The notes below the pieces were generated by a model. The model saw only the letters and a list, made by a program, of their open reading frames with translations. It was not told the DNA's origin and did not search any database. Made by a program: the position numbers and the translations under genes. 64,000 nucleotides of DNA. It comes from Vibrio sp. HI00D65 (lineage in GTDB: Bacteria; Pseudomonadota; Gammaproteobacteria; Enterobacterales; Vibrionaceae). Of this stretch, positions 17,669 through 26,391 are shown in pieces (position 1 is the stretch's first letter; every line of letters starts with the position of its first letter). The stretch covers positions 123,564-187,563 of the forward strand of contig NZ_LWEH01000001.1 in NCBI RefSeq assembly GCF_001635455.1, read 5' to 3'.

Positions 17669-18060
17669 ACACTGACCTTAAGTATGATTAGTTAATGGCT
17701 AGAGATTATTATTTTAATAACTATAAAAACAATGAATAAAAAAAACAATTTTTAAATTTCAACTCGGGGCGCATAATTTTCAACACTTATAATAACATTT
17801 TTATCATAGCTAGAATAAATGTAATAAGGATATACTTAAGAAGCTTTATTATTTTCTCTATAGGTGCATTGACTATCTGAATCTACCCAAAAAGTAACAG
17901 ATTTCGATCAAAAACTGCATAGAATGTTTGGATTAACCGCAACGATATGCTCGACTACTGAAGGCGAATCGCCAACCATAAGAACAATACAGCCAGTCAA
18001 GCATTGTTAAGTCAGTATTTATATTGAGTACTAAATACTGAATCAATAAACTAACTAAAA
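17669..18060. other. Intergenic region, nothing recognised
   Basis: About 390 AT-rich bases between the 250-aa envelope gene and the nicotinamidase gene, both on the minus strand. It should contain the promoter of the envelope pair and the 3' end of the nicotinamidase transcript. No coding frame, strong hairpin or repeat was identified. Confidence 0.4.
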
Positions 18061-18714
18061 CTAAAGTATCAGATCACTAACAATTTCGTCAGCTGTTGCG
18101 ACAAAAATAGCACCTTGTTTTTCTAAATCAGCGATCACTTCGGTGCTTTTCTCAGGTAAAACCGCTCGGGTTGATGCGAGATTAACAATAACATTAAAGC
18201 CTAAGGTAAGAGCCTGAGAGACCGATTTTCTTACACAAAAATCGAGCGCCAGTCCACCAATAATGAGAGTGTCGATTCGGTTGAATTTAAGAAATTCATT
18301 AGCTCCTGTTGTGATGGTATCTGCAATATCATGAAAAAACACACCATAAGGGTGAGCATTAGGGTCCATGCCTTTATTAACTTGAAAATCATACTCTAAA
18401 ACTTGAGGTAACCCATCGAGTAACTCGGCTCCCGGAGTGCCGACCACACAATGCCGGTTCCATTTAACATCAACATTTGGCAAACCAACAGGATCTAGCA
18501 TATTCGCTGGTGTTTCAGCATCCCAAGACGCTTTAGGTGGATGCAGGTCACGACTGACAAGCTTGAAACGACCTTTGGTATGGTTCTGTATCAATTCGGG
18601 AACAATTGCCAATGCGTCTTTTACTGGAAGTTCATTTGGGCACAGTTCGGTGAACCCTTGTTGAGGGTCAACATCAATAACTGCTGTGTTTTGATAATTA
18701 ACTTGAATGGTCAT
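18061..18714 (-). CDS. Nicotinamidase / isochorismatase-family hydrolase
   Basis: A 217-aa cysteine hydrolase. The expected triad is present: Asp16 in VDPQQGF, Lys114 in QVNKGMDP, and Cys160 in GLALDFCVRKS. Metal-ligand residues are in SRDLHPPKASW (Asp56, His58). The family includes PncA, which deamidates nicotinamide to nicotinate. The neighbouring NrtR-type regulator and divergent nicotinate phosphoribosyltransferase make nicotinamidase the most likely activity, though the sequence belongs to a longer, divergent group than E. coli PncA. Confidence 0.8.
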   Translation of the reverse strand: MTIQVNYQNTAVIDVDPQQGFTELCPNELPVKDALAIVPELIQNHTKGRFKLVSRDLHPPKASWDAETPANMLDPVGLPNVDVKWNRHCVVGTPGAELLDGLPQVLEYDFQVNKGMDPNAHPYGVFFHDIADTITTGANEFLKFNRIDTLIIGGLALDFCVRKSVSQALTLGFNVIVNLASTRAVLPEKSTEVIADLEKQGAIFVATADEIVSDLIL

Positions 18715-18730
18715 AAAATTCCTACCTTTA

Positions 18731-18752
18731 ACTGCTTGATTATTAAAGCAGT
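18731..18752. promoter_or_regulatory. Inverted repeat before the nicotinamidase gene
   Basis: ACTGCTT (18731-18737) and AAGCAGT (18746-18752) are perfect inverted arms around 8 bases, 17 bases before the nicotinamidase start on the minus strand. It may be an operator (for example of the adjacent NrtR) or a leader hairpin; sequence alone does not decide. Confidence 0.35.
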
Positions 18753-18813
18753 AGAGTTTTTATAAAAATTTTCGATACCTTGGGTTCAGTCTCGTTTAGT
18801 AACGAAATACTAC

Positions 18814-19539
18814 TCAACCACGTAAACAGTTTTGAAAGAAAGTTACGTCATCATCTGCGAGTTTATAAACCATAGCTGGTTTACCTCCTTTTCCCTTGTT
18901 CGTTGAGGCAATCTTATTGGTTGGTACTATTACACCTGAGTCAATCAAACGACGTTTAATGGTCATTCGGCTGATAGGAACACCAAACTCTCTATAAGCA
19001 GCGATAACATCAGCGACCAAAAATTCTTTATCTAAAGCAAATAATAAAACAGAGGTATATTCGATGGATGCTCTGAGCTTTTTCTTGGCAATTTCAATCA
19101 TTCCCTTATGATCAAAAGCAAGAGCTTCATCTCCATTGAGAAGAGACTCTAACGAACACCATTTTAGTTGACATTCTTCTATACCACTCTCATTGATTTG
19201 CTCTACGTTATTTCTATCCAATAAAGCATAGTAAGTGATATTTAAATTCCACTCTTCTGGGGCTCGTTTTGCGTCACTGTCGAAGAAAGCCTCACTAAAG
19301 TGACGGGGGTAAGTATGAATTTTTTCTCGACAGATACGACGACGTGCGGCTTCAAAACTATCATCCGCTGGCTGGCCTCCTTGGTCTGTCATGTCTTTAT
19401 CAAAAACGACGCCTCCGGGCAGTGCCCACATACCATAGCTAGGTCGACTAGGGTTAGAGCGCTTTAACAATAGCACCTCAAGTTTTTTTTGAATGCACCC
19501 GGACAATCGAAACGGAATAATATCGACACAAACAATCAT
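18814..19539 (-). CDS. nrtR: NrtR-type regulator (degenerate Nudix domain plus winged helix)
   Basis: A 241-aa protein. The N-terminal half is Nudix-like: WALPGGVVFDKD leads into DDSFEAARRRICREKIH, where the catalytic REUxEExGU box is degraded, as in NrtR sensors that bind ADP-ribose without hydrolysing it. The C-terminal part from about 150 is a winged helix (VADVIAAYREFGVPISRMTIKRRLIDSGVI). NrtR represses NAD biosynthesis and salvage genes. It lies between the nicotinamidase gene and divergent pncB, the expected targets. The operator was not identified with confidence. Confidence 0.85.
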   Translation of the reverse strand: MIVCVDIIPFRLSGCIQKKLEVLLLKRSNPSRPSYGMWALPGGVVFDKDMTDQGGQPADDSFEAARRRICREKIHTYPRHFSEAFFDSDAKRAPEEWNLNITYYALLDRNNVEQINESGIEECQLKWCSLESLLNGDEALAFDHKGMIEIAKKKLRASIEYTSVLLFALDKEFLVADVIAAYREFGVPISRMTIKRRLIDSGVIVPTNKIASTNKGKGGKPAMVYKLADDDVTFFQNCLRG

Positions 19540-19914
19540 AGTAAGTCCTTAAATATGATTTGTGGGCAATTTAGCTTATAAGCGCGACTCAATCAACAGG
19601 TAAATAACAATGTGATACAAACTTCAATGATTTGCTATGATTAGAGCGATCCAATCAAAGGTCAACCAAATATATCGTTGATATTCATAACGTCATCGGT
19701 TCTTTATAAGAAGCTCATGAAACATTAAACAAGTGAACCTTGAAAAGAGCTGTTAACAAAAGTTGACAAACAAACTTGAGGTATTTATTGTTTATACAAC
19801 CAGTAAGTAACAAACAGTTATAAACTCAACTTTTTCGGTATCAATAACTTTTTAGTGTCGTAATATGCTAATTCTTCATAATCCTGGAACAAGCTTGAGT
19901 CAATAGGGTTCCAA
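19540..19914. promoter_or_regulatory. nrtR-pncB divergent intergenic region with candidate sigma-70 promoter
   Basis: The 375-base spacer between divergent nrtR and pncB. TTGACA at 19763-19768 and TATTGT at 19786-19791, 17 bases apart, form a plausible sigma-70 promoter for pncB. An NrtR operator would be expected here, but no convincing long palindrome was found by eye. Confidence 0.4.
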
Positions 19915-21225
19915 ATGCGCGATAATTTATTCTCTTCTCGTATCATCCAAAGTGCGCTAGATCTTGACGTGTATAAAGTAAATATGATGGCAGCCGTAGC
20001 ATCATATTACCCAGATATTGAAGTGACTTATAAGTTCATTGTTCGAAGCGACGAAGATCTTTCCGCTTTGCTGCCTGAAGTAGAAAAACAAGTGAATCAA
20101 CTTCAGAAGATTAAATTCACCTCTGAGCAGCTTCAATACGTTAAAAATGTTGCACCATATTTACCAACAGAGTTTACTGAGTCTCTCAAAGCATTTTGCT
20201 TTACACCTAAACGAAATGTGTCTTTTAACATTAAATGCAACTCGAATGGTAAAAATCAGCTACACATTACTATCGGGGGTTTATGGCAGGAAGTTATTCT
20301 CTATGAGACTCTCATAATGAGTATAGTTTCTGAGGTTCGAAGCCGAACACTCTGGGCAGAAATTCCATCTGATCACTTTCTTGCAGTGCTTCATGAAAAA
20401 ATACATTTCCTCAAAGCAGAATTGAAGCGACGTAATATTACTAACTTTAAATTTTCTGATATGTCTACTCGTCGACGTTTTTCATATAAAACGCAAAAGT
20501 TGATGTTGGATTATATTAACTCGACATTACCTGAGTGCTTAACGGGAACCAGTAATTATCATCTTGCTCATAAACTAGGCCTAACTCCCATCGGAACCGT
20601 TGCACATGAATGGTTCATGGGACATCAAGCACTTACGAATATCCAAGACTCACAAAAAGTCGCTCTACAACGTTGGCATAGTATGTTTGATGGAGCTTTA
20701 GGCATTGCTTTGACGGACACCATTGGTATTGATGCTTTCTTAGCAGACTTTGACGAAAGTTTAAGCCATGCCTATTCTGGTGTAAGACATGATAGTGGCT
20801 GCCCTTTTGAATGGGGCGAGAAAGTAATTAAACATTATCAATCACATGGCATCGATCCAATGAGTAAAACATTAGTTTTCACTGATGGACTAAACTTTGA
20901 GCAAGCATTAGATATTTGCGAACACTTTCAACAACGAGTTCAAGTTAACTTTGGTATCGGGACCTTTTTAGCAAACGATATGGGTAATTACTCTAATGAT
21001 AATGGTAAAGCCTATTCACCACTTTCGATCGTAATCAAAATGGTAACATGTAATGGCTCTCCAGTAGCGAAGATCAGCGATGAACCAGAAAAAGCGATGT
21101 GTGAGGACATCTTCTTTTTAATGAACCTCAAGCGACGCTTCAAGCAAGACCTTGATTTAGACCACTGTCATAAATTGATTGATCGTTTACAAAATGAAGG
21201 ACAAAACTACCTGATCGAGATCTAA
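19915..21225 (+). CDS. pncB: Nicotinate phosphoribosyltransferase
   Basis: A 436-aa enzyme joining nicotinate with PRPP to give nicotinate mononucleotide in NAD salvage. Family landmarks: LDVYKVNMM near the N-terminus, FSDMSTRRRFS, GTSNYHLAHKLGLTPIGTVAHEW (with the His phosphorylated in the mechanism), GVRHDSGCPFEWGEK, FTDGLNFEQAL and NFGIGTFLANDMG. Length is slightly above E. coli PncB (400 aa). It is divergent from nrtR. No other gene follows within 340 bases on this strand. Confidence 0.93.
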   Translation: MRDNLFSSRIIQSALDLDVYKVNMMAAVASYYPDIEVTYKFIVRSDEDLSALLPEVEKQVNQLQKIKFTSEQLQYVKNVAPYLPTEFTESLKAFCFTPKRNVSFNIKCNSNGKNQLHITIGGLWQEVILYETLIMSIVSEVRSRTLWAEIPSDHFLAVLHEKIHFLKAELKRRNITNFKFSDMSTRRRFSYKTQKLMLDYINSTLPECLTGTSNYHLAHKLGLTPIGTVAHEWFMGHQALTNIQDSQKVALQRWHSMFDGALGIALTDTIGIDAFLADFDESLSHAYSGVRHDSGCPFEWGEKVIKHYQSHGIDPMSKTLVFTDGLNFEQALDICEHFQQRVQVNFGIGTFLANDMGNYSNDNGKAYSPLSIVIKMVTCNGSPVAKISDEPEKAMCEDIFFLMNLKRRFKQDLDLDHCHKLIDRLQNEGQNYLIEI

Positions 21226-21262
21226 ATTCAGACCTCAATTTTTAATAATAAGGTTGAAATTG

Positions 21263-21290
21263 CCTCGATAGCGAAAAATCGCTATCGAGG
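21263..21290. terminator. Strong hairpin after pncB
   Basis: CCTCGATAGCGA and TCGCTATCGAGG form a perfect 12-bp stem with an AAAA loop, 37 bases after the pncB stop. It is followed by AAAAAT rather than a T run, so it may act as a 3' stabiliser or weak terminator. The remainder of 21226-21573 shows nothing else recognisable. Confidence 0.55.
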
Positions 21291-21573
21291 AAAAATAGTC
21301 ACTGTAACCACCTCCAACTGGTGATTGTTCTACTTATCGTTAAGCAGCTCCTTCCAGTGTGTAACTGGACAATACGTAAGAAAATTGCCACTGGGTATTT
21401 AGTTAAGATGGTTTAAGCTTCGTTGTCTCACTAATAATCCCATTTTCAACGTTACTCCTACTGTGCACCAATGATTGGTTCGGTATTAAGAGTCAATTAA
21501 ACAAGAGCTAAGCCTTCTGTTCATTGTCTTTGAGGCAATAGTTAGGGTTATACTATGGTTCTTCGATCAACCT

Positions 21574-21999
21574 TCACTGAGTTACCTGCAGCCCCAACTG
21601 AGTTGCCATGCTTAACTCGTTTCTCTCTACAATTTCTTCGATAACCTTGCCTTCATTATTGAAACGAAAATAGGTAAGACTTGTCCACGTTAAATCTTTG
21701 CCCGTTACGTCAAAACCCATCCAAGTATTGGCATTCTTTGCTTTGTGGGTAAGTGCGACAACAACTTGATCGCCTCCTTCAACAATACGTTGAAAGCTTG
21801 TTTCTACACTCTCATAACGTTCAGTAACACAAGACTTCAATTTAGCTTCAAATTGCACCAAACCTTTTAAGGTTTTGCCACAATCAGGCCTATGGATAAG
21901 TGCATCTTCAGCAAAGAATTCTCCAACTCGATTTGTTTCCTTACCGTCAACACAAAACTTAAAATAATCTCTTACAGTTTGAACTTGTTTACTTGCCAT
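21574..21999 (-). CDS. NTF2-like / SnoaL-type small protein
   Basis: A 141-aa protein with the cone-shaped NTF2-like pattern: VRDYFKFCVDGKETNRVGEFFAEDALIHRPDCG, then FEAKLKSC and a series of strands ending TYFRFNNEGKVIEEIVERNEL. The family covers ketosteroid-isomerase-like enzymes and ligand-binding proteins; the reaction is unknown. It is divergent from a LysR regulator 116 bases away, the classic arrangement of a LysR target. Confidence 0.75.
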   Translation of the reverse strand: MASKQVQTVRDYFKFCVDGKETNRVGEFFAEDALIHRPDCGKTLKGLVQFEAKLKSCVTERYESVETSFQRIVEGGDQVVVALTHKAKNANTWMGFDVTGKDLTWTSLTYFRFNNEGKVIEEIVERNELSMATQLGLQVTQ

Positions 22000-22115
22000 T
22001 TTCGTACCTCACATTTTGCTTTTGAATTTACTGAATTATTAATGAATAAATGAAGCTTGAATAGGTCAAAAAAGAGCGATAGTCTGTCAACAAATAGTAA
22101 ACAGTAGCCACAATT

Positions 22116-23018
22116 ATGAATTTAATTACGTTAATGAAATCATTTATCAGTACAGTAGAAGAAGGCAGCTTTACCAGTGCGTCCAAGAAACTAGGAGTGT
22201 CTAAATCTCTTGTCAGTCGGAATGTGCGCGACCTCGAAACCTATCTCAAAACTCGATTGATGAATCGATCAACAAAAACACTCTCTCTCACCGATGCCGG
22301 GAGACAATATTATCAAGAGGCGCATACACTGATTTTTCAACTAGAGTCGTTAAATGATGCTGTAAGACTTGCAAGTCATGAAATGTCAGGAACTTTAAAT
22401 GTGCTTGCCCCGAACGGCTTAACTGAAATTACGATGATGCCCTTCGTATGCAACTTTACTACTCAATACCCAGAGTTGAGTGTAAATTTACTTCTGAGTG
22501 ATAATCTAAGTGACATTTCAGCGCAAGGTTATGATGTGGCAATTCGCTCAGGTCAATTAGTTAAACAAGATTTGGATCTCGTGGCCCAAAAAATCACCGA
22601 ACATCACAATGTAATTTGTGCATCTCCAGACTATTTGCGAACCAACGCTCCAATTCGACAACCAATGGATTTGCACTCTCATCGGATTATAGAAGACCCA
22701 AATTTGATGAATCACAAGGTATGGCAATTTACGAAAGAAGGGCAAGAGCAGACCTTACAGATTGTGCCATCGCTTTCAGTGAACAGCGTGCAAGCCGTAA
22801 AAAGCGCACTGAAGCAACATTTCGGCGTAGCTATGCTACCCAGAGAATTAGCAGAAAAAGAACTGAAAAGAGGTCAATTGATTGAAGTACTGAACGACTA
22901 CCAACTATCCAAACGGAATGTCTATGCGCTATATCGTGAACGTACCAACACGCCGAAAAAAGTTAAAGCCTTTATCGAAGAGCTGAAGACATATTACACT
23001 CAGTTTCCCCATCAATGA
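22116..23018 (+). CDS. LysR-family transcriptional regulator
   Basis: A 300-aa regulator. The N-terminal helix-turn-helix (about 1-60) shows SFTSASKKLGVSKSLVSRNVRDLE followed by the wing LMNRSTKTLSLTDAG. A periplasmic-binding-like effector domain follows (GTLNVLAPNG, YDVAIRSGQL, HNVICASPDYL, HFGVAMLPRELAE), typical of the CrgA/DhcR-like group. The likely target is the divergent NTF2-like gene. Confidence 0.88.
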   Translation: MNLITLMKSFISTVEEGSFTSASKKLGVSKSLVSRNVRDLETYLKTRLMNRSTKTLSLTDAGRQYYQEAHTLIFQLESLNDAVRLASHEMSGTLNVLAPNGLTEITMMPFVCNFTTQYPELSVNLLLSDNLSDISAQGYDVAIRSGQLVKQDLDLVAQKITEHHNVICASPDYLRTNAPIRQPMDLHSHRIIEDPNLMNHKVWQFTKEGQEQTLQIVPSLSVNSVQAVKSALKQHFGVAMLPRELAEKELKRGQLIEVLNDYQLSKRNVYALYRERTNTPKKVKAFIEELKTYYTQFPHQ

Positions 23019-23036
23019 ACAATTTAAAAGTCTAAA

Positions 23037-23090
23037 TAGCTTGATAGCTTGATAGCTTGATAGCTTGATAGCTTGATAGCTTGATAGCTT
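23037..23090. repeat. 8-bp tandem repeat (TTGATAGC)n
   Basis: TTGATAGC is repeated six times without error at 23041-23088, with partial units on each side. It lies 20 bases after the LysR stop and about 240 bases before the metalloprotease start. The unit is not a multiple of three and copy number can change by slippage. Being intergenic, it could alter promoter spacing or transcript folding, if it does anything. Confidence 0.9.
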
Positions 23091-23331
23091 ACTTTGACTC
23101 TCTGATAGGAATTCAAAACATACTTCAATCTTAATGAATATATTAACTTTAAAGTTAGTAAAACACATCGGAAGAATAATTTAAATTAACATCAAAATAC
23201 TCAGTTTTAGTTGTATCAGAATGAAGCAGAAACTTTGAAATGAAGTTAACAGAAATAAACATATTTAATCAGTATGGTAATAATGATTTTTAAATACTTT
23301 GTTTAACCATAACCGAAAGAGATAATTGTTT

Positions 23332-24927
23332 ATGAGAAAAATAGCACTATTATCAACAGCTCTAATTTTTTATGTTCCTTCAGCTTTCACGAGTGAATTC
23401 CAATCATCCAAGTTTTATAGTAACAAAGAATTCATAAATACCAATTCAATCACATCTTACACAGCTTTAACCGAGTCAATAAAAACAAGAAATAACGTAG
23501 ATAGCTTCAAATTTAATGACATAACGATAAAAAAGAAAGGCGAGTTGACATGGGAGATCACGAATAATACACCAATCCCAACCTCCTTTTTTCCCGTAAA
23601 AGTTGACACTTTAGATGGTCTAAAGCTGATTTCATCGAATGAGGAAGTATCTGCTTTTAGTTCTGCAATTGTATCGATAAATGGGCTCGAAGCCGATAAG
23701 CTCGATTTTGTATATCAAAGTAACATCTTTCTTCCGAAGGTCACCCTCGGACCCTATGACTCAGAAGCCTGTCAAAGTCCTCAAGACAAGCAAAATACAT
23801 GCTATAGCTTCCCAGACTCAGAGCAAAAAATTACCATTCAAAATATGATTGCCCTGACCCATAGCTTGAGCAATAGAAAGCAATATTCTGAATTACTGAC
23901 AGAGTACATGGAAAATCGTTGCGCTAGTAAGCCTTCAAAGTGCGGGAATTATGCAGATGCCCAGTTACCCTATGGTATTAGAAACTTACTGGCATTGGGG
24001 GGACAAGATCACAATCTGGCTCTAAAAGTTATGCGTAATAAATATCGATCCGAAGGGGTTGGTGGAGGAAGAGGCGTGAAGCTAAATCAGTTCTTAACAA
24101 ACACTGGTGGGTGGGCTTCCACTTGGCATTCGATACTGACTCCCTCTCAGGCTTACTCAACTCGCTTTTATAGAACTTGGCTACATGAAATTGGCCACGC
24201 TCATGGCTTTAACCACTCGAGTGGCATGACATATGGATTTGCAGACTATTTTGCAGAACAAATCATTCCACAACTCACCACTGAAGAGGAACGTCAAACA
24301 ATCCTTCCTTATCGTTCTCCAACAATTTTATTGGATTTTCAAAAAGAGGGCACTTCAGATATTGAAGGAAATAGTAAAATTAACTTAAACTTCCTGAGTG
24401 ATAAAATAGAAATTAGTGAAGTCGATTTCCAAGTCATTACGTCCTGTGATTGGGAAAAAACCATTGTTAATTCTGAAGGTAACATTTCTTTATTGTACAA
24501 AAAAATCCCTAACTGTCCGGTTTTCGTTCGAGTATCTGATGTAAATTCAGATATATTTTCAACAATTAAGTTGTCTCGCCATGATTTTTCTCAATCCAAA
24601 AGTTATGATATTAACAATAAAAAATTTACAGTGTTAGATAGTGAACTATTAAATCAAAATGATAATGGTTGGGACATCCGAAATAAGTGTAGATTACCGA
24701 ATAAACATTTAGCAACAAAAGAAGAGTATCAAGAGTTATGGAACTATCTGAGCAAAAATGAGCTCTTGGATACACTAGATTACCAACAGTTTTTATCATC
24801 AGATGGCCCACGTTCATACTATATTTGGCAGCTTACCTTCGATGAGAATAAAATGAAAAGCAATAGGTATAGAATGAAAAATAAAATTGGAACAAGCAAT
24901 GGACTTGTATGTATCAGTGATCATTAG
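23332..24927 (+). CDS. Secreted zinc metalloprotease-like protein (metzincin signature)
   Basis: A 531-aa protein with a signal peptide (MRKIALLSTALIFYVPSAFT). The sequence HEIGHAHGFNH beginning at residue 285 fits the metzincin zinc motif HExxHxxxxxH. It is preceded by WLHE and followed by SSGMTYGFADYF, which may hold the Met-turn. The N-terminal about 250 residues and the C-terminal about 200 residues have no recognised domain; cysteines in SEACQSPQDKQNTC and RCASKPSKC suggest disulfides. ATG 23332 is preferred over the upstream TTG because it gives a clean signal peptide. Substrate unknown. Confidence 0.75.
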   Translation: MRKIALLSTALIFYVPSAFTSEFQSSKFYSNKEFINTNSITSYTALTESIKTRNNVDSFKFNDITIKKKGELTWEITNNTPIPTSFFPVKVDTLDGLKLISSNEEVSAFSSAIVSINGLEADKLDFVYQSNIFLPKVTLGPYDSEACQSPQDKQNTCYSFPDSEQKITIQNMIALTHSLSNRKQYSELLTEYMENRCASKPSKCGNYADAQLPYGIRNLLALGGQDHNLALKVMRNKYRSEGVGGGRGVKLNQFLTNTGGWASTWHSILTPSQAYSTRFYRTWLHEIGHAHGFNHSSGMTYGFADYFAEQIIPQLTTEEERQTILPYRSPTILLDFQKEGTSDIEGNSKINLNFLSDKIEISEVDFQVITSCDWEKTIVNSEGNISLLYKKIPNCPVFVRVSDVNSDIFSTIKLSRHDFSQSKSYDINNKKFTVLDSELLNQNDNGWDIRNKCRLPNKHLATKEEYQELWNYLSKNELLDTLDYQQFLSSDGPRSYYIWQLTFDENKMKSNRYRMKNKIGTSNGLVCISDH

Positions 24928-25010
24928 GAATTTGGGTTTTAAGCATATACTCCAAATTCTGATTAAAATGACACCTTAAACAACGGTATTACTTCCGTAG
25001 GAAACATATT

Positions 25011-25038
25011 AACGAGGGTGATCAGACCCTCGTTTTTT
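25011..25038. terminator. Intrinsic terminator after the metalloprotease gene
   Basis: AACGAGGGT and ACCCTCGTT pair around GATCAG, followed by a TTTT run on the + strand. It lies 84 bases after the metalloprotease stop. Confidence 0.85.
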
Positions 25039-25059
25039 GGGCGCTGTACCTTGCATAAA

Positions 25060-25713
25060 CTAGCTAGATCTATCTAATTTAAGTTCTGCCGTCACCTTAG
25101 TAAGGCGCAGAGCTATCGCAAAGCAAACTAAATAAGGGCTCACGTACCAAAAAAGACTTTCTAATGGCTGCTTCACCTGTGCCTCTCTGGTCTTAATATA
25201 CTGGTTTTTCTGTTTTTCATACTGGATCAGCATCCCACTCACCCAGACTGCATCGCTTTCCACTAACGGTACGCTAGGTGCAGGGACCGTAAAATCAGCC
25301 GCATTTGGCAACAGAGTGAAATCCACATCTTTAAACGTCATCGCAGTATTCAAATACCACAAACACGCTTCATGGTGCTGCCCATGGTTGTCTAATGATG
25401 CTTGTCCATTGCAAACATCACTTCTTAACTTATCCAAAGAAAACTGCTGTACAGACTCTAAAATCGCCACCGCTCTGGTTTGTTCTGTCTCGACCCAGTC
25501 GCCTGCGACTTTAGCACGAATTTCAGACACGGCACCGAGCATCCCAATACCTGCCAGTAGCGGCCACAGATAGTCCATCCGTTTCCATTTTCGTCGGCTC
25601 AAGTTGAACCCACACCAAATAGGAAGGTGTAAAAGGAGCGTTAGCCCCAGTGATAGCAAAACGAAATTTAAAGAGCTAGAGAGCATGAGCTCGCTATCGA
25701 AGAAGTTCTTCAT
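25060..25713 (-). CDS. Membrane protein of unknown function
   Basis: A 217-aa protein with membrane segments near residues 11-37 (LNFVLLSLGLTLLLHLPIWC), 48-63 (LWPLLAGIGMLGAVS) and 188-204 (WYVSPYLVCFAIALRL). Between the second and third is a soluble stretch of about 120 residues with cysteines in DVCNG and EACLWY, probably periplasmic. No family is recognised. It stands alone on the minus strand, convergent with the metalloprotease gene. Confidence 0.65.
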   Translation of the reverse strand: MKNFFDSELMLSSSLNFVLLSLGLTLLLHLPIWCGFNLSRRKWKRMDYLWPLLAGIGMLGAVSEIRAKVAGDWVETEQTRAVAILESVQQFSLDKLRSDVCNGQASLDNHGQHHEACLWYLNTAMTFKDVDFTLLPNAADFTVPAPSVPLVESDAVWVSGMLIQYEKQKNQYIKTREAQVKQPLESLFWYVSPYLVCFAIALRLTKVTAELKLDRSS

Positions 25714-25868
25714 AATGAGTTACTTGCTGTTAAACAAGGAGTGATTTGATACTAAAAGCGATATGAGAAAAGAATGTAAGGGAAAAGTAAAAACAGCACC
25801 TAGAATTGGAGTTAGTGCTGTTTATTTGAACATATCAGGCATGAGCAGATTCTTTGAGGAATCAAGCT

Positions 25869-26342
25869 TTAGCTTTTAATTAAATGCTTCTCCATCGGGA
25901 TACAGTCGAGACTAATACCTCTAGGAGAATGATAAGTGGAAAGCTCTTCACCAATAAAACCACACGAACGATAAAACGCTGATGCATTCAGGGTTGATTC
26001 TAGTTTTATTAGAGGCAAGTTATGTTGATTCGCTAACCCCTCTAAGAATTGCAGCATCATTTTAGCTGCACCTTTACCGAAAAAGCCTGGGTCTACGAAA
26101 ATGGCATCGACCACACCCGTTTGAGTGTTGATCTTACCGCTACCAATCACTCGATCATCCACTTCAGAAACGTAAAATGTTGCTTCCACGTCAGCAATAA
26201 ATGTCTCAGACATCTCGCCCTGCGTCCATAATGAAAGCTGTTCTTCTGAGTAATAAGCGGGACACTGATCAAGAATTGCGCGGCTTCGAATATCAAAAAT
26301 ATCCTTAGCATCAGAACGAGCCGCTTTCCTTATGTTAACCAT
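25869..26342 (-). CDS. GNAT-family N-acetyltransferase
   Basis: A 157-aa protein with N-terminal IRKAARSDAKDIFDIRSRAI, the acetyl-CoA motif region VDAIFVDPGFFGKGAAKMMLQFLE, and SFYRS-like ASAFYRSCGF in the last third. ATG 26342 has GGAGG six bases upstream and is preferred over an in-frame TTG at 26348. The substrate is unknown. It follows the MFS gene by 49 bases on the same strand and may belong to the RDD-MFS-GNAT transcript. Confidence 0.85.
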   Translation of the reverse strand: MVNIRKAARSDAKDIFDIRSRAILDQCPAYYSEEQLSLWTQGEMSETFIADVEATFYVSEVDDRVIGSGKINTQTGVVDAIFVDPGFFGKGAAKMMLQFLEGLANQHNLPLIKLESTLNASAFYRSCGFIGEELSTYHSPRGISLDCIPMEKHLIKS

Positions 26343-26391
26343 AATCAACCTCCGTAAAGTATTAGATAATGTTTGCTAACTGATAAAAAGA

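Noticed and set aside
19788..19800. TTGTTTATACAAC near pncB as a GntR operator
   Set aside because: The arms are four bases apart instead of two and the gene is NAD salvage, not purine degradation.
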